From Symbiodinium natans (Eukaryota > Sar > Dinophyceae > Suessiales > Symbiodiniaceae), in NCBI GenBank assembly GCA_905221605.1, contig CAJNDS010002149.1:222972-286971 (forward strand): a stretch of 64,000 nucleotides of DNA, written 5' to 3'. Below the pieces are notes generated by a model that saw nothing but the letters and a program-made list of their open reading frames with translations, searched no databases and was not told where the DNA came from. Position numbers and translations under genes: made by a program. This document shows, in pieces, positions 1 through 11,625 of this stretch; the stretch's first letter is position 1, and the number at the start of each line of letters is the position of its first letter.

Positions 1-126
1 AGTGGACGGGGAAGGCGGTTGAGGCTTTAGGCACTTCAGGGAACTTTGGGGCTTTGGGACCCAATGGAATTCGGGAGGTCAAGGGGTGGTGGGGTTTACA
101 AAGGACTGCACCGTCCCCTCTCTCGC

Positions 127-782
127 CTGACTGGGGCCGTTCGCGTACGCGGCGAAGACCGACGGGGAGCCTGGGCAGGGCCGACATCCGCCCCCTTCTC
201 GTTTCTACGAAAGGGGAAACATCTTCTTCTTCTTCCTTCCAAGCAGAAGGGGGGGGCAGGAAGGGGGCAATGCCAGGGAGCCCATGTTCGCGGGCCCCAC
301 GAGGACCGTATCGGAGACGTGCTTCTCCGTCCAGTTGGGGCCCTTCACGCCCAGCATGTAGTTGATCACCTCACCAGGAGAGCGACTCTTTGGAGAAAAG
401 AAGGGGAGATCTCTTTTACTGCGAGAATCTACTGAGAATCTACTGCGCAAAAGCCGAGAAGTTCTTCCCTCCCCCTTCTTCCCCCCGTTCTCTTGCCTGC
501 GCGCCCATCGAGTGGCCGACCAAGGTGACGGGACGCCCTCCTGCGAAGGCGCTCTGACCCGTCAGGAAGTTGTTGGGTCTGTTGAGACGTCCAGAACTTC
601 TCAGGGCGCAACAATTCATGTTGCTCCGAAAAAAAAAACAGGAAGTCTGTGAGGGATATTAGCATCGTCAACTTGTCTTGAGGCCCCGAGCTGGGGATGA
701 AAGGTGCTCAGATGCGTCTGCTCGGGGCTCGAGCTTTCCGCGCGCCTGCGATCCTGACCGCTCGCTCGATGGTCTGCCTCGA
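127..782 (-). CDS. LCAT/PDAT-like acyltransferase, exons around the catalytic serine (3' end off window)
   Basis: Lecithin:cholesterol acyltransferase / phospholipid:diacylglycerol acyltransferase family, alpha/beta hydrolases that move acyl chains between lipids. Exons in coding order: about 782-746 (QTIERAVRIAG), 540-497 (GRPVTLVGHSMGAQ), 369-282 (VINYMLGVKGPNWTEKHVSD then TVLVGPANMG), 170-127 (SPSVFAAYANGPSQ). The nucleophile elbow GHSMG is intact, and the order IE-x-A, VTLVGHSMG, W-x-x-KHV, VGPANMGS follows the family. All phases agree. The introns at 541-745, 370-496 and 171-281 read as GC-AG. Third-position GC is very high in 282-369. The catalytic Asp and His would lie beyond the left edge. 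The upstream part is probably the exons at 8.0-8.35 kb. Family call is confident; lipid substrate is unknown. Confidence 0.72.
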
Positions 783-1863
783 CTTCACGCAACAGCCACC
801 AGGGCAGCGGAACTCCGTCAGAAAGAGTCAGCACATCACACAACTAGCCCGGATGCCAAAAAGCAACACCAGCAATTCTACCCCAAAGGGTCCGGAGGGA
901 GCTGAAAAACTGAAATTCTACCCCAGCGGGTCCGGAAGGAGCTGACAAACTGAGGCTTTTACACTTGCCGGCATTGGACGGCAAGCTGGGACAATCTCCT
1001 TCTCTACATTCTTTACACACACAACCCAGCAAACTCAAACATCTTCGTGGCTTGGGAGTGCTATCCGGAGAGGCAGTCTCCAGGAGGGCCTGTGAACAAA
1101 ATTGAAAGAAAAAACGCATTTAAGCTGATTTAAGCGGATTCAAGTGGATTTATGCGCATTGCCCAGGCACTCGAACTGCGTTTGCAGCTCATCGACGTAA
1201 AGCAGATCTCCCCACCTCACGGCGCTGCCACCCACCCACCCATCCACTCGAATCCCGCCCCCCACGCAAAGCTGAGCAGGAAAGGCAAACGACTGTTTTA
1301 AGTCACCGTTCGGGCGGCGCAGTATCTGTTTATGCCTCTAGATAGATTGGTAGATAGCTAGAAAAGGGCTCATATGCATGTGAACTATTTCGCATTCTAG
1401 CTTTTGAGATTTACGTACTCCTTTCACATGATTGCAGGGACTATTCGCACATGTATTTCTCGATATACAATGCTCCATACGTGTGTATATGTATGTCTGT
1501 ACATGTCATATATATATGTATATATATATATATATATGCAGGAAACGATATATATATATATAAAGGTCTATGTATGTTTTTGCGTCTTTATTTGAAGTGA
1601 AGTGAATACTCACATTCATACTCATGTCTGCATGTATGGAATCCTGGTTGTTCTTCTTGCTCTATATATATGTATACATACATACACATACAAAACAGCA
1701 TGCGTGGCACAGCGTATTGCATCTAGATGCTAGGAAAACTCATTGACTTTTGTTATGTGGCAAAAGAGTATTGCATCTAGATGCGAAGAGAAAGTTCATG
1801 CTATCCGCCGACCCTGGCGGCGTGTTGGATGGGAAAAGGAGGTGAAAACCTCCCTCTTTCCCT

Positions 1864-2033
1864 CCTTTACCCCCCCCCCCCCCCCACCCCCCCCCCACCC
1901 CCCCCCCCACCCCTTCCCCTGGCCACCCCGCCTTAGCCCCCCCCCCCCCCACACCCCCCCCCCACACCCCCCCCCCCCCTACCCCCCCCCACCCCCTCCC
2001 CCCCCCGCCATCTTTTTGGCTTGCCCCCTAACC
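1864..2033. repeat. poly-C/CA-rich low-complexity tract
   Basis: About 170 bases of C runs interrupted by single A or T. The proline- or glycine-rich open frames here are artefacts of base composition. Confidence 0.9.
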
Positions 2034-2379
2034 CCCCCGTTTCACAGAACTCTGCCGAGCAGGCTGGGATGATCTTCGAACCATGCGAGCGGGTTTAGAC
2101 CTCTCAACTATGCTCCAGCGGGGTCGGCGGCTTGAGCCGGAGGCTCTTAAATTATAATTAATTCTTGAATTCTTGTCCATAAGTTACTAAAGTAGAACTT
2201 TAGCAACTTCCTCTCAATCTTATTACTCCCTCCCATATTGCTGGAGACCAGTTTATGCATGAAACTGCCGGCCATCTAAGGATACACATCATTTGAGAAA
2301 TGCACATTCGACCGAAAGAAAATTTATGCGTTCAACATGGCGAGGTTCTTACCTATATTCGGCCCTCCCAATTGTGGGT

Positions 2380-2960
2380 TCAAAGTAGCACAAACATCAT
2401 CGCCTGAAGCAAATTCAACCCTAAGTGAATTCTGATATCAACAAGGCCTAAACTTAAACGTAGGTCATTAAGTTCCGCAATAGAACTTGTGGAATCATGA
2501 GCTAGAATAGTTACACCATTAGTCAGCTGCATACCGAAGAAACCCAATGATGTTGTGGATTTGGCTCTCCCCAAGTGGCGATTCACAATCAAGTTCTGCA
2601 CAACTACGATCATCAGGTTCTAATTGGTTCTTAAGTGAGCTATGATAGCAGCTGGCCTGTAACCTAAACATAGGTCGTTCAAATCCGCAGTAGAGCCTAT
2701 TCAATCATGATCTTACATAGCCGGCCTTGTGCTCATATGAATTTCAAAGCATTACTGGGATTTTGCCAGTTGGACTAGAAGTATTAATCTCATGCTCTAT
2801 TCTTCCCAATGGAGGAGTCAACACGAGATTCCACGCAAACAGCATTATCAGGGCTAGTTGTTTCACTACTTGAATTGTGACAACAACTCGCCTTGAACTT
2901 GAACATGCTGTAGATCAAGAAAATCTGCAATATTACGTATAGAAGCATGCTCTTACAATA
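2380..2960. repeat. diverged tandem repeat, three copies
   Basis: A block containing AAACATAGGTC, a TCCGCAATAGA-like stretch and AATCATGA recurs near 2445-2501, 2653-2709 and, more diverged, 2891-2950. Spacing is about 210-240 bases. No coding potential was seen. Confidence 0.6.
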
Positions 2961-2999
2961 CATTTAGTAATTCCAGTAGTTTACTTACTTCTTCTATGA

Positions 3000-5160
3000 T
3001 CAATAAGTACAAAGGCTGCACTTTACTATTCCTACAAAACATAAAAACCCAAATAGTCCAAAATTCAATTATTGGCTAAGTATGATTACCTCGCCGAAGA
3101 AAACAACTTTGCTATTGATTAACAAAACCGGGGGTCAGTTATGCAGTATGTACATGAGTTACAGTATTGAACTGCCGTTTAGTGTGTTTTCGTAACATTT
3201 AGAGTGCAGATGGCGATGCTAGCTTTCCACTTTGAGCACTGAAACTCATTTGGCGCAATTTTCAATATTACGTCCAGCTAGGTCAATCAAATTGTTCTCA
3301 TTGCTGACGTGCTTGGGGGGGGGGGGGTGACATGTAAGACATGTATCTGCACAATCAACCCCTGAATAGGTTAGCCTCAACGCGCGTAGTGGTGAAGCTA
3401 GTAAAGTGGCGGAAAGCAATATTCTGAGTGAGGCTATGATGTCAATGATTATACACATGTCTGGTGTGGAAAGCAAATACAAGACTCAGACTCATGAACC
3501 CATACTTCTCCATAATACCAACACTGATGGTTCCCCCAAGTGAAACATGTAAATAACTTCCTTCATTTGACTAAAATGACGGAGATGAACTATATCACTG
3601 AGGTGTGAAACCTTTACAGTGTTTAGTTACCAACCATATGGAGAAGGAATGAAGGACACTTACTGGGACAACCGATGCACCAAACGAACTTCGGCGCTCG
3701 AGACGGTGAACTTGTAAAGCGAATACAACAAACAACAAGCAAGATGTTGCGTGCTTGCAAGGGCTCTGGGCGAGCATACACTGTAGAAGGAAGAGGATTG
3801 TAGATACTTTGGGCTGTTGGTGATTCATAGTTCGTGAGATGCCGATTGCAAGACGGAAGGGGATTGTAGATACTTTGCTGTTGCATTTCGGGTTTTGTGC
3901 GATACAGGCTTGGATGCGACTGTTTTGGGTTGTGGGTTTGTTGTGAAATCTCGGAGATACCTATTTTAGGAAGGCAGGTGATTGAAAAGTTCCATGGGGG
4001 CAGGGGTAGTGCGGAGAGGGGGGGGGGGGGGGGGGCTCATGCTCATAGATTTCGTTTCTTGCCACACATTCCATTCTTGAATACGATTCTACAGCTTATG
4101 GTTTTGCGACATTAAATTGCATGTTTATGCATAAAAAGACTTGCAAATGTGTAATTTATATGAAAAATATGAATATGTTTTTTTCTTCACATTTACATAT
4201 AACTTTCTTTGTATGTGCGTCTGTATATCTAGACAGTTCAATATCTACAGTTCATATATTCGCACAGTTACATTTGTAAATGCGAACATGTTCCTTGTGT
4301 TTCCATACATCTTTTTAGCATACGTATATGTACATATACATATACATATGCATACACACCTACATATTTATATATAGATTGATCTATTTATGTATATATG
4401 CATTTATTTATTTCGCTATTTATTTATTCATTTATGCTTATATTTATTTGCTATATAGCTACCCCCCCGCCCAAAAAAAAAAAAAAAAAGATCCAGGTTT
4501 TTATGTCTTCTGTATGAGTAATAACAAGAATAGGGTTTGGGGTCTAGGGTTGAGGGTCTAGGGTTTAGGGGTTCGGGTTTAGGCCCATCTAGCAGCAGGA
4601 GAGCAGTGCGTGAGCGTAATGTCTTCGAGGTGTGGCCTCTGATAAAGTTCTAATCCATTAAGTTGAATTACAAACGAAGCTCGGATGAGGATTTCTCAGG
4701 GTGTGGCCTTAGAATTTAAGATTCCAAAAAAAATTCTTTACGAATAGGGGACAGAGGAGGAATTGATACGGCGTGGTCTTTAACATACGGTTAAACAGAT
4801 GTAATTCCCATACAAAAAATGTCTTGGGATATGGCCAGTTCATGTACTTGTGAAAATTCGATTGACTCACGAACGAAGCCCGGCCATGACCTTTAAATGT
4901 GAAACTCAAATAGTACGGACTTGATACCTAGTTGCTTTGGACTGTGGGAAACATGAAGTGTGGTGAGCGGGATAGGATATTTGCTCACAGCATTTTTCAC
5001 GTCCCCCACACTTACTATAAATGACTTTTTGCATCACCCTATGCGCTCGAATACTTCCTAGTCTCATGATTCGAGACGTGCCATCGGATTTACAATACAT
5101 TTACCCTATATACATACATGCTCTGAGTACTTGTACTGTGTTCTCTCTGCATTTCCACAG
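3000..5160. other. AT-richer intergenic or intronic DNA without recognised genes
   Basis: No exon with family features or high third-position GC was seen. It holds a short direct repeat (GGATTGTAGATACTTTG at about 3794 and 3860), G runs at 3316 and 4019, TA/TTTA microsatellites at 4320-4460 and a short AGGGTTTAGGG-like patch at about 4540-4580. It probably lies in the large intron of the acyltransferase gene. Confidence 0.5.
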
Positions 5161-5720
5161 GAGGCAAGCCCTACAAACATAGGCATAACCCTATGGGATT
5201 TAAGGTTTAGATAGGCAATGCTTGAATATCGGCTTAACACCCTTGAACCTTTTAGAGCCCTACAGGGTTTTCGGGTTCTGAACCTACAGGGTTTAGGGTC
5301 AACGTGTAAATGCCCAAGCCTTAAACACTTCGGGTTTAAACTCTATGGCCTTAGGTTTGACTGCTTAATCTGAAACCCTTAGCCTCTCAACCTTAACCCC
5401 CTTAACCCCAGGGCTTTAAGGTTAAGGGTGTAGGTTTACTTGCCGGCTTAGTTTTAAATGCCTAAACCTTAAACCCTAAACCTTTAAACCTTCAGGTTTA
5501 AGGGGTTATGGTTAAGGACATAAGTCGAATAGCTTAACCTTGAAACCCTATGTATGATTAAAAGGTTTAGGGTTTAAGGTCTGAGCCTCAACCCTATAGG
5601 CAAAAAGGCTTAGGGATTATAGCCTTAAACCCTATAGAGTTCCGGGCCTTCTCTTTCGAACCCTAATCCCTTAACCGATAAGGTTTTAAAGATAAGCCTT
5701 GAACAAGCCCTTACAAGACA
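5161..5720. repeat. degenerate TTTAGGG/CCCTAAA-type repeat field
   Basis: Dense imperfect copies of AACCCTAAACC and its complement in both orientations, the sequence class of plant/alveolate-type telomere repeats. They are scattered and mutated, so this is interstitial rather than a chromosome end. Confidence 0.7.
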
Positions 5721-5825
5721 ACCAGAGAGCGCAGCGGAGCGGAGCAGAGAGGAGGGGGAGCGAGGGGGAGCGAGGGGCAATCCTTTTTGCTGTCTTGGTT
5801 CAAAGATTGAAGGCTACCTCGTATT

Positions 5826-6360
5826 GAAACCCTTATTGAAATATCAAATTTCAATAAGGGTGGAACTAAGAACTAAGAACTAAGAACTAAGAACTAAGAA
5901 CTAAGAACTAAGAACTAAGAACTAAGAACTAAGAACTAAGAACTAAGAACTACAGACACTCTGGGTCTGGATGCTTAGTTCCTGGGTTACCTCTTATTGA
6001 AACCCCTATTGAAATATTGACTTTCAATAAGGGTCGGCATTTTTGAAGCCCTTATTGAGTCTTTGAACTTCAATAAGGGTGGAACTAAGAACCAAGAACT
6101 AAGATTCTCAGAGACTCTGGGTCTGGATTCTTAGTTCCAGGTTACCTCTTCTTGAAGCCCTTATTGAAATATTGAATTTCAATAAGGGCGGTACCAGGAA
6201 CTAAGAACTCGGATCAGGAGTCCCTGGCAATCTTAGTTCTTAGTTCTTAGTTCCGCCCTTATTGAATTAAGGGTGGTCATTAATACCACCCTTATTGAAA
6301 TTCAATATTTCAATAAGGGTTTCAAGAATGCTGACCCTTATTGAAATTCAATATTTCAAA
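5826..6360. repeat. cluster of foldback palindromes
   Basis: CCCTTATTGAAAT is followed within a few bases by ATTTCAATAAGGG. The arm pair at 5830-5842 / 5848-5860 is perfect, and near-perfect relatives follow at about 6003-6035, 6048-6080, 6155-6188, 6255-6275, 6288-6320 and 6338-6358. Between them stand short blocks containing GAACTAAGAAC. The regular recurrence suggests a small MITE-like or hairpin satellite family. Confidence 0.75.
5863..5951. repeat. (AACTAAG)n tandem heptamer
   Basis: About 12.7 perfect head-to-tail copies of a 7-bp unit directly after the first palindrome; shorter runs recur at about 6083-6105 and, as complement, at 6232-6252. Confidence 0.9.
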
Positions 6361-6766
6361 AAAATAACAATAGAAACACATAGATTTAGCACACATAGAT
6401 TTAACAAAAAACAAAAAGGAAAACATACAACAGAAGAGAAAACTTAACAAAGACGTAAAACGAAGCGCAAAAGTATGGATCTTTGGGGGGGCTACCATTG
6501 ATTTTTGCATTGTTTTGTTTCGTTGTTATATATATATATATATATATATTTCTATATGTGTATATATATATGTGTGTTTTTTTATGTATAAGTCTATGTG
6601 TGTGTGTATATATATATATGCTACCTCCCCCCCCCCCCCCCCTCCCAAACCCCACGTCTAAGAAGCAAATCAGCGAGCATCGATGTTTCATATGACAGGC
6701 TTCAACATGGTGCCTCTTCAAGGCTATGACGCCGTTGGAAGACAAATGTGTCTCCTGCCAGTAGAG

Positions 6767-7710
6767 CATCTTCATTACCATGCCTTGGGCAGTTCTATAT
6801 ATCCGTGTCGTCCTCTTGGAGGATTCAACATGATGAACCTCTTGGGCGCTAATCAAGCTTGAAACTAAGCCTTAACCTTTAAACCCTATAGGGCTAAGGT
6901 TGAAAGGTTAATGGTTCAAGATTAAGGTATTTAAACCCAAGCCCATAGAGTTTAAACCTTAAGGGTTTAAGGTTAGGGCATTCATTACTATGCCTTTGGC
7001 AGTGCTAGCTAGTCGTGTCGTCCTCTTGGAATGAATCTCTTGGGCACGAATCAAGCTTGAAACTAAGCCTTAACCTTTCAACCCTACAGGGTTAAGGTTT
7101 CAAGGTTTATGGTTCAAGATTAATGCATTTCAGCCTAAGTCCATAGAGTTTAAACCTTCAGGGTTTAAGGATTAAGCATTTCAACCTAAACCCTAAACCC
7201 TGTAAGGTTAGAACCCTAAACCCTATAGTGTACTAAAAGGTTCCGAGGTCTTCAACCTATAGGCCCTGAAAGTAGAAAGTTTTGTTTACAGGTGTACTGT
7301 CTAAGGATTCTGAATCCTGAAAGCCTATAGGATTTCGGGTTTAGCCTTAAAACCCGACACCTTCAAATTAAACCTAAACCCTTGACCTTTAAGCCCTGTA
7401 GGGTAAAGGCTTAAAGACTTAGGGTTTAAGATGTAAGGATCTAAACCTAAGACGAAGATTAAACACAAACCCTGAACTTTTAAACCCTGCAGGTTTAAGG
7501 TTTAGGCAGTGAAACTTAAGCCGGAAATTCAACCTAAGCCTTAACCTTTAAACCCTCTTGGGTTAAGGTTTAAAGGTTGATGGTTCAAGATTAATGCATT
7601 TAAGCCTAAGCCCATAGTTTAAGGTTTAGGCATTTCAACCTAAACCCTAAACCCTTTAGGGTTAGAACCCTAAAACCTATGGTGTTCTAAAAGGTTCCAA
7701 GGTCCTAAGC
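6767..7710. repeat. long direct repeats made of degenerate TTTAGGG-type motifs
   Basis: A unit of about 170-200 bases with ATCAAGCTTGAAACTAAGCC, TTAACCTTTAAACCCT and GGTTCAAGATTAA is present at about 6850-6990, 7045-7260 and 7525-7700. The unit itself is built of AACCCTAAACC-like words, so the telomere-like motif has been amplified as part of a larger repeat. Confidence 0.65.
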
Positions 7711-7990
7711 CTAAACGTGGGGTTTTTGGGGGTACCATGTATGTATCATGTATGTTTTCTTACGCAATTTTTGGATAAGTACAAGCGCATATTGATGTGT
7801 TGCAAACTTCTGTGTTTTATCTGCATTTATTTGTTCTATTGTGATACTTCCATGCAGCTGATGGATTTTGCACAGAGGTGTTGAAGGTACAGGCAGGCTA
7901 CCGCAACCCAAGGGTCATCCATAAGCCCAGTGAACTCTAAACCTGAGGAAGACCTCTGGTTTAGGGCCTGTAGCCTTGAGGGAGCTACAC

Positions 7991-8350
7991 CGACCCTGGC
8001 CTCCGCCAGTCGTAGTTGAAGGCCATGCAGTTGTAATTCGGAGACAAATGCTCGATAAGGGTGTGCCAAAGGTACCTCATGAGGAGGCTCGTGCGCAGGC
8101 CTTCACCAAAGAAGTTGCGCTTGCGCAGTCGCAGGAAAGCAAGTCTGGGGCACCGCTTTGTCGACCAAACTGAAGGTCCAGGTTCCTACCATTTCCGGCC
8201 AAACCTGAAGCCCGTTCGTGGATTCTAGGAGCTCCTGAGAAGCCCAACAGCACACCAGGGCACACCGGCGTGACGGAAGACTCGGGCCCCGGATTCAGCG
8301 TCCGAATGCCATCCAGGCCCAGCACCGGGCCGACGTCCACGTTGGTGTAC
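7991..8350 (-). CDS. LCAT/PDAT-like acyltransferase, upstream exons with YDWR motif
   Basis: Two exons joined by a GT-AG intron at 8076-8263. The first, 8350-8264, reads VDVGPVLGLDGIRTLNPGPE; the second, 8075 to about 7991 (or 8001), reads YLWHTLIEHLSPNYNCMAFN followed by YDWRRPGS. GLDGI, a W-x-x-LIE-x-L segment and the YDWR motif are diagnostic of LCAT/PDAT proteins and belong just N-terminal to the GHSMG serine motif found at 0.5 kb on the same strand. The donor after YDWRR could be GC (phase 2) or GT after PGS. I infer one gene whose intron of about 7.2 kb holds the repeat field; a short linker exon normally seen between YDWR and the IE helix was not found. Further 5' exons were not recognised. 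Confidence 0.68.
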
Positions 8351-9690
8351 CTTAGGGCTTAGGCAGTTTAGCGTTTGAAGGGAGGGGGCTTCGTAACAAC
8401 TGAGGCCTAGCGGCCTAGCGGCCTAGCGGCGGCCTAGCGGCCTAGCGGCAGCACACACTCCAAAGCACGGGGCATTGCAGGCAAGCAAAAAGCGCGAGAG
8501 AGCCCCGGCACCCCCCCTCCCCCCCGGCTCCAATCTCTTCTCCCGGCCAAGGCGCCCACAGCTGGTCGAGACCTGGGCATCGGTATTGTCTAGCTTTTTA
8601 GGTTTGGGATGCTTGTGGGGCTTTCTGTCTTGTTTGCGGGTTGAAGCGTTTACGCTGTTGAGGGTTTATAGGGCTATTTTACAAAAAGGGAAAGGAGACC
8701 TTGCAGATCCCAAGTGCGGTCTCCAATCCATCCCGGCTCGTCGCTTCCTCCAGCTTCAAGCCCAGGCACTTCCTCTCAGGGTGGGGGGGGCTTAGGAGCT
8801 TGGGAGTCTAGGGATTGAGGTCGTAAAAAAGGTCCCTGAAGACGGAGGAAGAGAAAAAAAACAAAAGAAACAGACCGACCTTGGCTCAAGTTGAAGGCAG
8901 AGGCAAGGAGTCGTGGGGGCCTAAGGCACCTTCCCTTTCCCCTTAAGCCCGGTTTCAAGTGATTCCAGAACCATCCGAGGCACATGATGTGGGGTCTCTT
9001 CAGGAGCTCCGCGATGCTAACAAACCTGGGATCCCAGAAGAGCCCCCTGGTACCCGTTGATTCATCTACCCGAATCTACTCTCTATTTCATGAAGATCCA
9101 CATCACAGTTTGAGGCCTCAAGATCTATTCGAGTCTGCTACTTAATGAGGGGGGAGGAGCTGAGCAGCTGGCTCTTTGGGAGGCTTGCGAGCTTTAGCTT
9201 CTCGCAGACCCCAACAGCCGCAAAACTAGTGTCGCGCTGCTAGGCTCTCATTTAGAGGCTTGAGGCCCACAGACTCTGAGCCGCTCTTGCCGGTTTATCA
9301 AAGCAGGTTCAACTTGGGAACCACAGAATATCGCAAAGTCGAAAGTCTTCTTAGGGCGGCCGAAGCAGCACGATCCGCGGGTGCTCAACCTCAGTAAAGG
9401 CAGAGATTTCGGAGATGAGGGGGACGGTAAGGGTGGCTAAAGAAGAATCAAGAAGAGCTTGTTGATGCGCTTAGTGGGACTTCATGGGCCGAACACGACC
9501 TTTTTTGTCACACTCTTCCACGGCTCCTCTGGAAGTCGCAGCGAAGGTGTTCTTCGCCCTGCGACTGTGACGATGTCTTGTTCCAGGGCTACCCAGGTAC
9601 CTAGTGAATGCTGCTTAATCCTGTCGAATGCAGTGAGACAAGGTGAGATCGCGTCACACGCCCGGCGCGTCCTGCCAGATGACATCTACA

Positions 9691-9975
9691 TCAGGGTACC
9701 ACCGTGGCCCAGGTGGAGGTTGTGGTCGTGGCAGTCGTGTTGGTTGTGATTGTCGCATTTGGATCATTTGGGCAACACCATGGGGCCCACCCCCGGGATG
9801 GAGCACCCGAGCAGCTCATCGTACAATCACGTGGCGAACTTGCTGGGCAAATGCACCACAACACGCCGTCGTGCCAGAAGGTGTCCCCTCTCTCAATCTC
9901 CTCGGCACAGCCCTTCAGACTAAGCAGCAGGGCCGCAGCGGCTGCGACCAGGACTTCCACAACCCTCCATCTCAT
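9691..9975 (-). CDS. small secreted Cys-rich, Thr-rich protein
   Basis: A complete 94-codon frame from ATG at 9975 to TGA. The start MRWRVVEVLVAAAAALLLSL is a textbook signal peptide: a basic n-region, an Ala/Leu core, then KGCAEE. The mature part has eight cysteines (C-x-C, a TMSC motif and a CC pair) spaced by W and P residues, and ends in a Thr/Asn-rich tail with potential N-glycosylation sites (N-A-T, N-T-T). No family is recognised. It could also be a first exon, since GCCACG|GTGGTA near the end could be a donor. The opposite strand is open too but lacks such features. Location is inferred to be secreted or cell surface. Confidence 0.45.
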   Translation of the reverse strand: MRWRVVEVLVAAAAALLLSLKGCAEEIERGDTFWHDGVLWCICPASSPRDCTMSCSGAPSRGWAPWCCPNDPNATITTNTTATTTTSTWATVVP

Positions 9976-10871
9976 GAGTTTCGGCCCATCTACCACAGAT
10001 CTTAAGCCAAGCTGCCAGCTGGACCCTTCTTGGCTCTCGGTGGCATCCCATGCCATCTATTTCTGGCAGCTTAGGTACCAACAAAGCGCCTGCATTTCAG
10101 ATCCTCAACCCAAATGGGAGTTTTTGTGCTGCCCAGCTTCCTCACTGTCGCAGTGATCGCATAGGAAGCCTTGCTTTCAACACAGCGTTGGGACCGGTAT
10201 AGTCTTCAAGGCCTGTAGGCATATCATATCATATCATGTTACGCAGGCTTTCAGCGCAATGTCTCCCAAGAAACGTCCTCCATCTGGCTGACAAGACGAG
10301 AAACACACAAGTGACACAGAAGAGACCAACCGGCTTTTCACGAGGTTTTTTGCGGCAAGAACGCAAGAACCTGGCCTCTGGATGCCCAGCTTTACATCCT
10401 GCAAAAGGAGTCCCTTCTGCAACCTGGGATTTGGCCAAAGCTGCTGGTTTCGCCCCCTTCCGTGCACGCTTGGAGCGCGCAGGAAGCCAAACCGTGCCTG
10501 AGACTTCGACAGGGTTCAGGGCTTCAAGATTTAACGGGATAAAGGCTGAGGCTTAGGATGGTGTAGGAAGAGTTTGGCCTAGATCCTCCTAAGGTACAGA
10601 TTCAGTTAGGCCAGGCACAGTTCGGCTAGCTGTTGAGACTGTGTCAGGGATTGGGTGGTGGGATGTACGAGCCGTTTCAAAGGACTCAGGCTCCACGATG
10701 CTCCACGCATTGCTCAGAAGGCCCCCCCCCCCCCCCCATCAAAAAAAAAACGACCGCTTGGCCACCCTCTCACTCTTTGCTGGTGGGCACCTTGGTGGTT
10801 TCCGAACATGTCGGGAATCCCTTTGAGTTGACTGGCCAAGGAACACCAGGACCACCACGCGTCTTCCCTCT

Positions 10872-10955
10872 TCAAGGTCCTTTTTGTGTTCGGAAGATTT
10901 CGGGGCTAGTCGTAGCAGTCGTAGGTTGTTCAACCATCTGGCCACTGTAAAGCCT
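10872..10955 (-). CDS. candidate 3' terminal exon, unknown protein
   Basis: After an acceptor-like GAGGCAG|G the frame reads LYSGQMVEQPTTATTSPEIF and RTQKGP, then stop. Composition (Thr, Gln, Glu) looks like a protein tail, but no family, no upstream exon and no second line of support were found. Confidence 0.25.
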   Translation of the reverse strand, partial: RLYSGQMVEQPTTATTSPEIFRTQKGP

Positions 10956-11358
10956 GCCTCGGGTCAGGATGAGTCTGTGTTTACGAAGGGTTTGACCTCC
11001 CGAGCTCCTCATGACTCTCGATCTTCGCAGGCCCAATGCCCATGGCAGTGGCGACAGATGCCCTACTGTTCTTAAAACACAAACCGTCCAACAGTCCCCC
11101 ACCCTGCAAGTGAAAACAGACTTGGTTTTGATATAAGAAAGTGCTGGCCATGACTGCAGGTTCCTGCCAAACTCTTGGCTGCGCGGCACCAGCGAAAATG
11201 TCTCAAGGGCAGTTGATCCCCAATGACAAAACATGTCCATGATTCAGCAGCCTGCTAGACTCTGCTAGACCGGGCCTTCACCGATACCAGCTCCTGTGCC
11301 AACACCTCATGGAGCCGCTGCAGTCTGAGGATTTGGGGACATTTCGGGCTTTGGGGCT

Positions 11359-11480
11359 TTGGGGCTTTGGGTCCAGCAACGGACCACTCCTTGCGCGACC
11401 GTTGATTCCCACAGCTTTCAGGCAGATAGCAACACTGCAGCCAGCGAGTGCTTCGAGGAGAGAGGGAGAGAGGGACTGAG

Positions 11481-11515
<35 letters not shown>

Positions 11516-11610
11516 AGAGAAGAGAGAAAGAGAGAAAGAGGGACAGAGAGAAAGAGAGAGAGAGAGAGAGAGAATTCAGAGAAAGAGAGAATCCAGAGAA
11601 AGAGCGCTAA
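11359..11610. repeat. GA-rich microsatellite
   Basis: The core at about 11457-11600 is (GA)n with AGAA interruptions. Arg/Glu open frames across it are artefacts. It lies immediately before the candidate start codon at 11626. Confidence 0.85.
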
Positions 11611-11625
11611 AAAGTACACAAAAAA

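Noticed and set aside
1743..2072. Proline-rich 109-codon frame
   Set aside because: Pure consequence of the poly-C tract.
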